A stretch of 28,447 nt of DNA from Apostichopus leukothele (GCA_010014835.2 JAAAKB020000024.1:1493714-1522160), one strand, 5' to 3'. Shown: positions 1 through 11,728, counted from the first letter of the stretch. A program made the numbers and translations. The notes: a model not told the origin generated them from the sequence alone.

Positions 1-852
1 AAATAACGTTGGTATATCATATAATAGTAACAATTTGTGTTTGACTTCTACCCGAGATGACAAATTGTTGCGCCCATTAAAGAATGTTGCTATGTCCTCG
101 ACCCTCCTATCACTATACCTTCTATTTCTCCTCCGTTTTAGTGCAAGATTGTGCAGGTTTCTCATTCCGAAATTACGTTGAAAAATGTAATTTGTAGCAT
201 CTTAAACTATTCTGAAATTAAGAAACAGTTTCAGCTTTAAGATTCATAATTTCTAGAATTTATATTTTACCACTGCACTCTAACAATCTCAGACATTTAA
301 GTTCTCATTTAAAAGTGAGAAGGTTCACGAAAACGATCTATATTATCAATCAATTTACCGAAAATATAATACGACATAAATCACGTGATCCGAGCGGAAA
401 ATGACAAGCGGTTGTTACAAGGATTTGCTCCGTTTACTTAGTTTGTTTTGTACAATGTTGTATTTTTACATGTTTGAACAACTTTAAATTAATTGATAAT
501 TTAAGCATACAGACAGTTTAGCCAATTATGATCATGTGGACAGCTATACTTTTCACAGTTACTACCAACCGCATATAATTTACATACAGTAGAGCAGTTC
601 CAACTATCATCATTATTATCTGCATTACTATATCCAGTCTAATTTATTTTTCTTGGAATCGTTGAAAGACAAGACCTGTGATTATAGTTATTCTGATTAG
701 AATGATCAATCAGATGTGATTTATTTCCTTGTTATTTGTTGTCTACTTTGTTGTTTATCTTCATTGATTTAGTAAACAATAAACCTGACTAGGAGGACAT
801 TCCTCTACGTCTTCTACATCTTACACGATGATTACTCTACTTCTCTCCATAG
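1..852. other. Non-coding, nothing recognised
   Basis: AT-rich sequence without a supported exon. It holds a TCACGTGA palindrome (381-388, E-box type) and an AATAAA at 778-783. No repeat or RNA gene was seen. Confidence 0.5.
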
Positions 853-929
853 GTTTTATTTATACAAGCTGCCAGACACTATTCCGGTTGGATCCATTCC
901 ATCATCCTTGAAGTCAAGAAACGTGAAAG
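853..929 (+). CDS. Candidate internal exon, unassigned
   Basis: A pyrimidine-rich tract ending CTCTCCATAG is followed by 77 bases with an open frame beginning FYLYKLPDTIPVGSIPSS and ending LKSRNVK before GTATTG. Entry would be phase 2 and exit phase 1. Composition looks protein-like, but no domain is recognised and a second frame is also open. The exit phase would fit TANC exon A, but that has a one-in-three chance of happening anyway. Confidence 0.25.
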
Positions 930-941
930 GTATTGTCACCA

Positions 942-949
942 TGACGTCA
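942..949. promoter_or_regulatory. Perfect CRE palindrome TGACGTCA
   Basis: TGACGTCA at 942-949 is the full CREB/ATF site, preceded by GTCACCA. It lies just after the candidate exon at 853-929. A single site can occur by chance. Confidence 0.3.
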
Positions 950-1060
950 TAATGGTCAATTTTCAAATTTCTAACATTTACTTAAAGGCTTTACCAACCA
1001 GTCAACTTTGTGAATTTCTTTTGACATGCAGAGAGTTGTTGATTCACATACAAGAGAGTA

Positions 1061-1108
1061 ATGGATCAACACATGATCAACACATGATCAACATGATCAA
1101 CACATGAT
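1061..1108. repeat. Short tandem repeat of CATGATCAACA type
   Basis: Four to five units of 10-12 bases (ATGATCAACAC variants) in a row. TGATCA in each unit is palindromic. Confidence 0.85.
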
Positions 1109-2285
1109 TGCCATTTTAAATGAAGGAGACACCCAAAACAGAGTCTTGTGATAGACCCGCCGACAAGCACACACATTTAAACAAATCCACACCTCCGCTT
1201 AAAACCATTATTTCAATCTGAATTGCAGAATAACGCCGCAAAGTGTAATTTAATTCTTTGGCAAGTTCTGCAAGGGAAGTATGTTTCTCTGAAATTGCTG
1301 CAAAGTGTATTAAAACATAAACGAAAACTAAAAAGGGACCAAACATGTATCGATAATGGTGGTACCAGATGTACCGTACTCGAAATATTCTGATGGGTAA
1401 CATTACCATAAAGACGTTATTCAGGCAAAGATAAGACACTCGTTGATCTGCAGTGTTGTACAGGAACAGAGGGTCGTCAAAGCCGACATCAGATATGTGG
1501 AGAAGGGGGATGGGGTCTGTGGTACTTCCCCAGAAAAAGGGGAAGTTTATACTTCAAATGATACCTCTGAGGTATAGTTTGACATAAATTATGTCCAATA
1601 TCTAAGTCTACTCTGAGTTAGTTTGTTTGAAATGCGTGGTAGTGTTTTTTTTTTTTTTTGGGGGGGGGGGGGGAGGTGTGTGAGCTGATACGATGGTTAA
1701 TAACGTTTGGTCAACAGTGCATAAATGAGAACTATTGAGAAAGAATGTGATACTGTACAATAGATGCATACAATACAGTGACAGTGTCAGAAGTTTTTAT
1801 CATCTACTACATATTGTGGCTATCAGCTGTGTACATATTTAATTCAGAACCTACTATATTCTCCTAAAAGATGGGGTTCATTGAACATGATATCAAACCA
1901 TTTCACACTTTCCAATGGCAGTTGTCATGGTGATAATGCTGAGACTTGCTCAAGCATGAGGAATCTAGTACATTTATAATAACAAACAAAGAAGAAGGTG
2001 TATCATTTAAGGAAATGGAATATGTCAGAATCAATTAGAGCAAATAATATTTCTATTTTGAATTTATCACAAGTAATGTATCACTTCATTTAAAATTTTG
2101 GTCGATCAGGTAACTTTCGCACAGAGCAGAGTTGTGGTTAATATGTGCTTGAGCAGTTGCTATAGTATATAAGTTAGTACAGTAGCTTATACTTGCTTGA
2201 AAAAGCATTTTTGTATTGAACCTGTGTGCCTAGTGCTATTTACCATTACTGATCATTGAACAGAAAGGTAGTTGTCATAGTAATG
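1109..2285. other. Non-coding stretch with poly-T/poly-G junction
   Basis: No supported exon. A minus-strand open frame at 1116-1439 has no recognisable domain and is not taken as a gene. The stretch includes a run of 15 T directly followed by 14 G at 1645-1673. Confidence 0.5.
1645..1673. repeat. T15-G14 homopolymer junction
   Basis: Fifteen T then fourteen G without interruption. Length is likely unstable or uncertain in assembly. Confidence 0.9.
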
Positions 2286-2640
2286 TAGTCTGCTGGCAAG
2301 TATGAACATAATCCAGCTCAGTACTTAATTATGGTAAATAAAGGTGTGTTGGCAAGAATGAATCAACCCGTAATGACATCATGTGCTAGTCTGCTGGCAA
2401 GTATGAATACAATCCTGCCTACAGTATAGTTCTCAATTATGTTAATTATACTGTAGTATGTCTGCTAGGCAACTGGAACACAGTCCTATCTAGTACTCAG
2501 TTATGTTGAGCAGTCTGCTCGCAAGTATGAAGAAATTCCTGCTGAGTTCTCAATTAAGTATATAGTAGTCTGCTAGGCAATAGTGAACACAGTCATATGC
2601 AGTACTCAATCATTTACAGTCAGTCTGCCTGCAAGTATGA
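2286..2640. repeat. Degenerate tandem repeat, about 55-bp unit
   Basis: AGTCTGCTGGCAAGTATGAA and variants recur near 2287, 2344, 2388, 2459, 2512, 2567 and 2622. Between them is a weaker shared block resembling CAGTACTCAATTATG. Spacing varies from 44 to 71 bases and clusters near 55. The units are diverged, so the array is old. Confidence 0.8.
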
Positions 2641-4865
2641 TTTCATTATACTGTTGTAGTGGGACAGATTATCCTACAGTATCAAAAGTGCATAATATAT
2701 TTGAAATTTGTAGACCTTAAAAAAAATATTTGCACAACATTTAACAGATCTATAAAAGAGATTTTAACTTGGGTTATTTAAGATTGATTTTGCTTACACT
2801 ATACAGATACTGTAAACTCAGAATGGGCTTTTTAGGCATCAATGGCTATGTGGTATCCACTGTTTTTCATTTCAGAATGGTGAAGGATTAATCAATAATT
2901 ATAGTCAATTTTTCCAGTTAGGTGGTTCCTTTTTCTTGAATTTTATAGGCTACTTTCTAATTTGTTAACCTACATGATATGGGTTTGCCTAGTGCTGGCT
3001 GTAAGGATAACAAACGGTTCTTCGTAGCTTAGGACTTAAAATTGCCTTTAGAGAGTGAGAACTGCACCACTGCATTGATGGTTCGATGAGCTGGGAAGGA
3101 TAGGTACATTAAAACCTGAAATGGCAACACAAATATATCTCCCTCCCCACAAAACAATAATAATAATCCCATCTAAAGACCTATACATGAAGCATTTTCA
3201 ACTACTGTAAGTACTGTTAACATATGTTTATGATGACTAAAAAGTGACAAAATGTATAACATTGATTTTCTTTGCATTTACAGCTTGTCAGGTGTTACAT
3301 CTATTGTATTCATGCCATCCTATCTGCAGCTAAATATTCAGGCCTTCTTCTAATGTCATTTCATCATCTAACAAAATTTGGATATTCTGTACTATGGTAT
3401 CTTTAAGTGTATTGTGCAATGGAAACCCTGCCATGAATCAACATTTTAATCTGTGTGATGGTCTAAATTATTCAAGGTTGCCTCCTGTGCTTGTTATTTG
3501 TGGAATTGTGGGTATTAATGTATAGTGGGTATATGCGTGATGAGGTCTGGTTTGGGGTTTTGTGCTTTGTCAAAACTAAAACTATTTTTGGAATACCTTA
3601 TGATGGGGTTCAACATATACTTATGTGGGGTACTATACAGTAAAAGTAGATGGACTGTTCTGAAAAATTCAAAACAAGCTTTAAATTTTAAGCAACATTT
3701 AAGGTGCCATGTGGTGGATTAATCTTCAGTCCTAAAATAAATCATCATTCTCAGTGAATTCTTTCTCTCTTTCCACCTCTCTCTGCCCACTATAAAGTGT
3801 ATTCAAGTATTTTGTTTGTTTTGCAATCACATTGCCCAGATGCTATGTCTGTTTAAAGAGGATTTACTTCATTGGTACAGTTGATAGAAAAAGGGGATCA
3901 GGAAGCATGTATTGTATATATTTTAATATTAACTTTGTACTGTAATTGTGCTATTGCCATTGCTTGCTAAATGGTTTATTTCAGCATTCATAGAGATCTA
4001 CTGTATATATATTAGAAATTATTTAATCAAAGGAGCGACTATCTTGCTTCCATTGCCAGTACTATAGTTCTACACAATACACATGTTCTTAGCCTAGCCT
4101 AGTGTTATATCCTAACAATACAGTATCATGTCAATCAATGGTAAAGCAGGAAATAACTTATACGGTATCGCATAGCAAAAAGGTCAAATGCTATACAAGT
4201 GCAAAGATGTATAGAAGGTTGTTGAACGGGGATAGTAGTACTATATTTAAATAGAAAAGCTCAGAGCTTGCAAAAACCTATGACAAATTATTTTAACACT
4301 AAGTTATTCCCTGTATAGTGCAGTTTATTGCCAGGATTTTCCTCTCTGTATCCTGAGAAGGATTGTAATACTAATGCACAGACATTCAAGCCCTTACCAA
4401 TACTTGACAACATTCATGCAAACTGTCTCCGTTTGGTATAATTGATGAGGTTGTTTCGATATCAAGTAAGTGATGAATAACCGATGACATGCATAATGCA
4501 TGCTCATGTATGCACCAGTGGTATCAATTCTCCTTTGATGTTCTAGTCGGTTCATATATATCTCGTATTTATCGGCGGTGGCCTAATTACGTTGCATATT
4601 GTTCGCATCCTTCATGTCAGTAAAAAGTTCAATCATGATGTATTTAGCTCTTCAAACACTGCTCAATTTGCAATTGTTGGAAGAGAAGGAGGAGGAAGAG
4701 GTCACTGGCCTGTCTGTTTCATCTCCATCTTTGATGATGTCCATTTCAAAAATCTAATCAAGCCAAAGTAGATCGGTTGAAGACTTTAGATAAAAAGAAA
4801 AAATGTCACAAGGGTATAATTTGAGTGAGAGCTCAAGCTCTTAAAAGAAGTTGGAAGTGTGAAGG
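2641..4865. other. Non-coding stretch, nothing firm
   Basis: AT-rich. An open stretch at 3282-3404 follows a fair acceptor (TTTACAG) and ends in TAA, but its composition is not convincing. A 40-residue open frame at 4635-4757 contains a purine tract encoding Glu/Lys and is likely chance. Confidence 0.45.
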
Positions 4866-5192
4866 AAATATTATTTCATGATGTGTCCACTGGCGAGCAG
4901 AAAGTACAGTACAGAGGAAAAGAGGAAAATTTTTTGAACTGTGAAAACATTAAACAACCCCAATGGTCAAAATCAATGTCAAGCATTGATTCCCACCATC
5001 TGTAGTATCCGTAGTAAAGTTTCTTTTATAAAGCAAGGCTGATAAAGGTGCCATAGAAATTACTATTTGTATTTTTTCCAAGTACCGTTTGCCAGATTTT
5101 TTTTGGGGGGTGTTTTTTTTCGTGGTGAATTTTTTACGGTTCTTTTATATGATGTAATGTTGTTGAGTGGACACGCCATGTAGATAATCTTT
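4866..5192. mobile_element. Candidate MITE-like element with imperfect terminal inverted repeats
   Basis: The bases 4866-4891 and the reverse complement of 5166-5192 match over about 26 positions with four mismatches and one indel; the shared core is GTGTCCACT next to a CATG. The 327-bp interior has no coding capacity and is T-rich with a G run. No clear target-site duplication was found, so the call is tentative. Confidence 0.4.
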
Positions 5193-5767
5193 AAGCACAG
5201 ATATGTTTAAATACATTTTAGAAAGAGATTAGAGACAATTTGGGGATCAATTCCTGATTAAAGACTGTTTAGTGTTCATATATTTTTGAAAAGAAAATCT
5301 CACATTTGAATGGGTCTTTATATCGTAGTTCATTTTTGTGATATTAAGAATATATAATTGTTATATCTACAGTCATGGGTCTTCCTGTATCCTGTTTTGG
5401 ACGTGGCATATTTCTTTTGGGTGTGGGGGATACTAGGGGTGGGGCAGGGAGAATGTTTTGGTGTGGCATGTGCCCTTGCTCGTTCTTGGTGACGCCGCTT
5501 CACCTTGATAAAGCTCTTCTGCAATATTTATCCTATCCCCATCTTCCCTCCTCTACAAGGGGATAAGGGGCAATTTGGATTTTTTTTTTCTTTAACAGTT
5601 TTGACTTGATCACTATTCACTTGAAAACTTTAGCAGTCAATCTGCTTGCAACATTGCTTTGGATATTTCAGAATCAGATAGCATCGAAAAGTTTGTTCTT
5701 TAATATCGAAATTGAGATAAATAAATGTTGCAGCTATATAAGTATGAAGGAATATACCTATTTGTCA
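5193..5767. other. Non-coding, G-rich patch
   Basis: Contains a GT/G-rich patch at about 5395-5470 open on both strands, which is compositional. A phrase TTGGTGACGCC at about 5487 resembles TTGGTGATGCC at about 11572, perhaps remnants of one dispersed repeat. No gene is supported. Confidence 0.4.
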
Positions 5768-5975
5768 AGACCAGTATCAGGGAATAATTTAGTGTTCTAC
5801 TTGGGGCATAGCAGCTTTGAAAACTCTTGAACTTTGTCTCTTACAAAATACTTTGGTTCCTATGTTTAATAAAAATGCTTAACTTATACTGTACATCTTT
5901 GGCCATGTGTAGCAATTGGAACAATTCTGCATAGCACTTTGTGAAGGGATACTGGATAAATTATTGTCTAAGTAT
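5768..5975 (+). repeat. Diverged dispersed repeat, copy 1
   Basis: Shares an ordered series of blocks with 10125-10262: CAGGGA..TTTAGTGTTC, T.CCTCTTA-like, and ATTGGAACA..TCTGCAT with the same following spacing. Copy 1 has about 70 extra bases in the middle. The family was not recognised. Confidence 0.6.
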
Positions 5976-8900
5976 ATGCTACATTCCACACAATTCAGGT
6001 TGTGGAGGTATTCTAAAGGAATCTTGTCTCAGTAATTGTTAAGTCTAGAAGTGACATGGTTGAGAGGTTTCGAAACATTCTGTAACCAATAGTAGCTATT
6101 GAGCGTAGATGGATCTACAGTAATAGAAAACAGAGTTCTATTCTGTTTATCTCTCTCTCTCTCTGATTCAGTGCAATAGGTAGTTCTGTCTTGTGCAGTC
6201 ATGTGAAGCCATGTCTGTGGTTTCTCTTGCATTCCTAACAGCTTCTCATTGGTACTGTATAGCTCATACAGTTCCTTCCAACTCTCCAATCACTTGAAGC
6301 AGCAAACCAAGGCACCTAGTGGCTTGATGCTTTGAGGGAGACATAGTTTGAATTGACTGTATAGATATATGTAGCCTACAGTACTACTTGTTGTAGATAT
6401 ACAGGGATAGCATGGTAGGCTAAGATCTTGTCTAGTGTAGTGTAGTGTCTAGTGTAGATCTATGTTGAGATCATACAGTTAGGCATACCATCATCATGAC
6501 TATGTGATCACATGCTGTATTGACGTAATGAAGCTAGCTAAGGCTGACATAGCCTGGGTCACGTTGTCAAGGGTGTAGTCATGTTTGGTTTCCATGGGGT
6601 TCTCTGGCTATGACCAGAGTGATGTTATGTGACATGGAGGAGAACATGCACACTGTGTGTGTGAATTACATGTTTACATTATCTCTTATCACAAATCAAA
6701 TTAAAATGTATTACATTTGAGGTTTAAGATAGGTGTCATATACTGTAGGTATTTAAATTAGGAAACAGTGTGAATTTTATGTGTACATAATCAATAACCA
6801 GTGATTAGTTAAAATAGTACCCTTTCTTCAGTGTTAAGTTACTGTAAAGATGTCTAATTCGGCTCAAAAGTGTTTTTTTAAAAAAAAAATTATGAGATAT
6901 GATGTCATTAGTATCAAATATTTGTTATGACCACTGGTCCACTGTGTGTGTAGGCATGCGAAAGGAAATCATCTGACTCAAATTGACCTATAGCATCCTT
7001 GGAATTTTGAGCTTTGTACATAGATTTTGTCTGTAAACGTGTATGCTCTATATAATAGAACTTTGCACAACAACATTAAAACGTTATACGATGTTGGTTT
7101 GTGATATTTGAATTTGAACCAGCATAATTACAAAATGATTACATTTGATATTTTAATAAGGACATTTGCTGGCTTTCAAAACAAGAGATGTAATCGTGTT
7201 TGTCAACTGCCATTTTATTTCTAGCAATAACATCAGCACTGGTAAACTATTCCAAAGGTTTTAGCATTGTCTTTGTCTAGTTACATTTCTGCCATAGTAA
7301 CCATGGAAACTTATGAAACCGCGGGAGCGCTTGACAGTTCTTTTGTTGTGCGCAGCAAATTTTAAAGTTCAAAACTACAGCTACTTTTGTAACGAGTGTA
7401 TTTATTTCAAGCCAAAGATTGAGATTAAAATCGTGGAATTGTGCAATTTATCCATTTTTTTTTAAAGATCAAGCAGTTTGTTTGAAACAAATTTCAGTGC
7501 TTGAGGCCTAGCTTCTTTTTTTACCCTATTTAAGTGTGCTCCCAATTAATTGTGAGCAAGCATACCCCTTTTTAGGTCACTTCTGTGTTTTATTAATAAT
7601 TACTCTATTCGCTGCCTGTTTGGTTTGGGGTTGTGATCAAGTGTATAGCTCACTAGTAGCAACATTAGACCATGGGACATCTTTATAATACCCTGGGCAT
7701 TCTATGATATACAGGCCTGCTTTAAACTTTCAAATGTTTATGAATTAGGTTAATGAGAGAAGATGCTCCATATCTAGGATGTGTTATTTGCCTAAGAACC
7801 TGTTTAGTCATTGTCATTATATACCTGAAGGGCATTTTCAGTTCCCACAGCCTCTTCCCTTGCCAGGAAGTAGTACTGTTCTCCCTATGACTGAAATGGA
7901 TCATTTCTAATAGCCAGAGTTTCTTAAGATTAGGTTTTAATTTTACCAGAAAGATGCTCGAAATAGATTCCAATGCTGGTGTAAAGTTTATGCGCATTCC
8001 TTGTCAGATATTAATATGCTGTATGTATTTGTCCGTCCTCATCTCGGAGAGAAGTGTAAATAAAATGAAAGATCCTTGGGTAATAAACCTTTATGAAGCA
8101 ATGACTGTTTGTTGCAATGCCCTCTGGGTAATCTCTTCCAATTAGCTCTTAGCCGACAAGAATCAAAGCTTTGGGTGTTGACAGTTTCAGAATTGCGGAG
8201 GAAGGCTGGCAGCAACAAGAGCCCATAGGTTTATTCCGGTGGAGGTTTTTAAATTGGAATGTGATGCATTTGGTTACGGTTCAGTGTGCCCATTGACTGA
8301 AAGAGATTGAGAAAGCAGAGAAAAGGTCAGGATAAACAGATAATGATATTTAAAGCAACATATTACATTTGGTTGTTTCCATTTTGTGAGCGGTTATGGT
8401 TCATATTTGTTCTGTTTTTTTATTGTTTTTTTGTGTGTATATTTTCAACAATACAACAATTTATAAAGGAAACCATAACCTGAATGTTTTCAGTTGATAT
8501 CTGGAGATATAAACTGTCCACAGATTGTCATTGGCTATTGTTTGAGTATTCATGCTTCTTTAAAGAGAATACCTGTCATAAGTTATTGTTTTATTGAATT
8601 GTTATGTTGGAGATACCATGAGTTATTGTGTGGGGTTACTGTATTGTATGAACAGTTAGAGTGTTACAAGCAGACAGTGTGGAGGATTTCTTCCATAGGC
8701 TTCACACTGCAGAGCTATATGGCTGGTATTTAAATCTTCAAGTGAGTGAATTTATCTCAATGTTTCTGTAATGTAATGTAATATTACTATTTAACAGAGA
8801 AATATGCCAAATGACTGACACAGTAAGACAGACAAGAATATACCTATTCTTGCGTTATTACTCTGCATCGCATAAAATACCAGCAAAGTTTAAATAAGCT

Positions 8901-10124
8901 GAGAATTTAGCAGTGCATAATGTTGTTAAATGTGGTATAAATGTTCCTGCAAGTTTTGGTAAGCTGTCACTGTATGTTTTCCATGGTAACGAGTTAGAAT
9001 ATTTGCATCTGTCATCGTACCACTATTGTTGTAATACAACACCAAGTAGCCATCATGATTAATTGCTAACAGCTGTTAGTAACAGAATACTCACGGTTTG
9101 CAATCCATCATCTTTCAATCAAGAGTTTATCAGTGTCTGGAGAAAGAAAACAAAATGCAGGTGAACACAGGGTTAGGAAGCGTTGGTAATTTGAGCTTAG
9201 TAAACAAGAGTGTTTTCACTGCTTTGTAGCAGTTGTAAAGAAGCACCACAAACAGTACTGATGGATTGATATCCTATGGTGTACCAATCCTTTTTGTAAT
9301 CACTGGTCTGTATAAGTGATCTTGTGTGAACCACAAGCTTTGTTTTTAGTGACTCAGAAAAGTCTTTTGTAAAACAGCCCTCAATGGGGTAGGAACATGT
9401 CAATCTTATCGTTTCCACCATCAAGGTTTCTTCCCACACACTGTAGATACTCTCATATACATAAAACACAATCTATAGAGCTCAGCAACTGCTAGGCCTT
9501 TAGTTATTGGGGTAGCTAATCTTGTCTGGAATCGCCCATGCACTGTAGCTTTATTTCAAGGTCGTTACATAAGAAATGCATTGCCCAAAATTCTCTTGAA
9601 GCAGTAGACCAAAATATTTCACAATGCTAAAGATATTTAGTACATTTTGTGCTTTCCAAATGGTCTGAATCTTTAATACCACCACTGTTGGCAGAACATA
9701 GCAGTAAATACCAGTACCAGGTTGAGCCTAAGTTTTGGGATTACATCAATACAAAGCTCTCTAGTATGTTGTGGCACAATAAACCACAGAGCAAATTAAC
9801 TTCCCTGATGATAAAGTAATGGACGGGTTGTTTCCTCGTTGATTGGTTATATGACATTTTATAGGAGATGTAGGGGAACCTTTTCATTACCTAAATTGTA
9901 TTTTCACCCACATAATTAGAGTATTTGATTTTTGCTATTTTATGAAATGATCTGTAGAAATTGATATATTGACTAGACCTATGTTAAAGCTTTTGTATAT
10001 ATTTTGTGAAGGGTTTGGGTATAGTAAGTTAGTAACATTTTAAAAATTGCTCAGCGATGTTATATGGATACTCCTCATCTGGTCTTACTAATAAGTAAAA
10101 GACCATTTGGTTCCTCTTCATTTA
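5976..10124. other. Non-coding stretch, no secure gene
   Basis: No exon could be supported. Open frames at 6029-6289 (-), 7722-7997 (-), 8494-8733 (+) and 9197-9469 (-) show no domain and no splice context. It holds a CT microsatellite (about 6151-6164), a GTGTAGT-type short repeat (about 6433-6457), and X-box-like palindromes at 7297-7310 and 8976-8990. Confidence 0.45.
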
Positions 10125-10262
10125 CAGTCAGGGACTACTTTAGTGTTCAGGCTTGGAATTTTGCCTCTTAGAAAAAAATCTGCTTCCTGTTAATTAAAAC
10201 AAGTGATTGGAACATTTTTGCATATCATTTGGCTGTATGATACCAGTTAATTATTCCCCGTG
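10125..10262 (+). repeat. Diverged dispersed repeat, copy 2
   Basis: Partner of 5768-5975. The block ATTGGAACATTTTTGCATAT at about 10206-10225 aligns with ATTGGAACAATTCTGCATAG in copy 1. It ends about 170 bases before the candidate terminal exon. Confidence 0.6.
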
Positions 10263-10434
10263 TTACTGTGTTTAATATTCAACCTTGTATAAAGCTTTTT
10301 TTGTCCAACAGTCTGTTAATTCTCTTTATTTTGACATTTTTTGGGCAAATTCTAATTATTCTATAGTTGTATCATGTAAAGTACTAAAAATAGATATGTT
10401 TCATGTACAGTATGTTATATTTTTTTTCTTTAAG

Positions 10435-10552
10435 GGTGAAGTATGACAAAACAACAGATGGTGGGAAATTTGAAGCCAAATGCAACTTTCAGGAGTTCCA
10501 CATGAGTACTTTGAATGTGTTTCGCCACTTTTGTGCAACGATAACACAATAA
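10435..10552 (+). CDS. Candidate terminal exon, unassigned
   Basis: A long T-rich tract ending CTTTAAG is followed by one base and then 38 codons ending in TAA at 10550-10552. The peptide includes DGGKFEAKCNFQEFH and STLNVFRHFCATI. Two AATAAA signals lie 200-250 bases downstream. The pattern of a strand, then FQE and an amphipathic helix up to the stop, faintly recalls the C-terminal end of a COMM domain (COMMD5-like); this is a guess. No upstream partner exon was secured, so the exon may be spurious. Confidence 0.35.
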
Positions 10553-10753
10553 CTACAGAAGCATAAATATTACTGCAATACTAAGTGTGTCAGGGGTTAC
10601 TTACTTTATCTTTGTTGCTGCCAAAAAAAGAGAAAAAAGATGCATTTTTATGCAAATTTATGAGAAAGCTAATGGCAAAAAAATAGAGAAAAATGTGGAA
10701 GGTTTTCTTTCCTGCTGTATTGTCACATACTCAGGTTTCAAATCATGCAGAAG

Positions 10754-10804
10754 AATAAACTTGTACACTGTTTGAAGAGAAAGTTTCCCATCAGAGTAAA
10801 TAAA
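10754..10804 (+). promoter_or_regulatory. Two AATAAA polyadenylation-like signals
   Basis: AATAAA occurs at 10754-10759 and 10799-10804, downstream of the candidate terminal exon ending at 10552. In AT-rich DNA such hexamers are common, so they support that exon only weakly. Confidence 0.3.
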
Positions 10805-11364
10805 ATAATATATATGAATTATTTAAGCATTTTTATTGCTTTCAAATATCTTCCCTTTCACACGCAATGTCCTAAAAATCCTTTAATGATCATTGACACA
10901 TGCTGGACTAGTAACTCCTTTAAAGATATAAGCTTACATAGCAGGCCTTGCCCAATATGCATAAAAACTCTTCATAGTACAGTCAACGTTGTCATGGTGT
11001 TATCGAACAAATTACTTGTTGAATCCACCATTTTGTTCAAGAACAAATATAGCATTCGTGATAAACTTAATGTAGCATTCATATGGAAAAATTCACTATT
11101 TAATGTTACTTAAAAGTACAAGCACTAGTGTGAACCTGTAGGAAGGGTATTACCACGTTTGTTTTAAATTTCAGTTTATTATTTCTCACTTTCATTTGTA
11201 AACGAAAAAGTGTTGGGCATTGCAGAATGCATTTCAAACGAAGTTCAAAATCTGCTCACTTGTTATTCAATGATAAGGTATTGGAGACTGTCTTAGTTTG
11301 CAATTTGACTGTGAGTCATTACATTCAGTAGGCAATGGGATCACCAGACATTTTAGGGGTGTGG
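10805..11364. other. Non-coding, nothing recognised
   Basis: A plus-strand open frame of 122 codons at 10745-11113 covers part of it; the translation is rich in Ile, Asn and Lys with no domain, as expected from AT-rich DNA, and it overlaps the polyadenylation-like signals. Confidence 0.4.
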
Positions 11365-11365
11365 A

Positions 11366-11502
11366 GGGGGGGGGGGCACAGCAAAATGAGAGCAGGGGGC
11401 ACAGAATGCTGTTGGCACAGCCATACCTGCATGGGGAGTAGGGGCCCGACATATTGCATCTGCTGGGGTCAAGCGTGAAAATCACCCCGGGGGGGGGGGG
11501 GG
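11366..11502. repeat. Two G homopolymer runs (G11 and G14)
   Basis: G11 at 11366-11376 and G14 at 11489-11502 flank a GC-rich patch. This looks like a decayed dispersed repeat; the family was not recognised. Confidence 0.7.
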
Positions 11503-11664
11503 AGGGGTTGGAAAACCAATCATTTTTGGAGAAATGTGTATTGTGTACTCCCATGTCCTCTCTCCTCCTCCCTTGGTGATGCCACTGTTACTAGGGCTTG
11601 TTTAATACCTCAAGTCCTCAACTATTGCTTTAATCTGGCTTTAATCTATTACTACTACTCATAT

Positions 11665-11728
11665 CTACTACTACTTTAATCTACTACTACTTTCATCTAC
11701 TACTACTTTAATCTACTACTGCTTTAAT
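11665..11728. repeat. 16-bp tandem repeat CTACTACTACTTTAAT, four units
   Basis: Four adjacent units of 16 bases with one substitution in the second and one in the fourth; looser CTA-rich copies precede it from about 11637. Confidence 0.95.

Noticed and set aside
1116-1439. Minus-strand open frame of 107 codons with hydrophobic stretches
   Set aside because: No recognisable family, no splice context, and hydrophobic Tyr/Phe/Val-rich translation is expected from this composition.
4635-4757. Small + strand open frame of 40 residues with a Glu-rich patch
   Set aside because: The Glu/Lys patch comes from a purine simple tract; the frame is short and has no supporting signal.
5330-5566. Overlapping open frames on both strands
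   Set aside because: They follow a GT/G-rich patch that lacks stops on either strand; no domain is visible.
6029-6289. Minus-strand open frame of 86 codons
   Set aside because: Spans a CT microsatellite (Arg/Glu repeats) and shows no known motif.
7722-7997. Minus-strand open frame of 91 codons, considered as a transposon remnant
   Set aside because: No transposase or reverse transcriptase motif could be found.
9072-9163. Segment between an ACAG and a GTGAAC with an open frame (SIIFQSRVYQCLEKENKMQ)
   Set aside because: Poor pyrimidine tract, no conserved feature, and other frames equally plausible.
10745-11113. Plus-strand open frame of 122 codons
   Set aside because: Biased to Ile/Asn/Lys as in random AT-rich DNA; no domain; lies where the 3' end of the candidate terminal exon's transcript would be.
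11267-11554. Minus-strand Pro/Ser-rich open frame
   Set aside because: Produced by G homopolymer runs read in reverse; not a gene.
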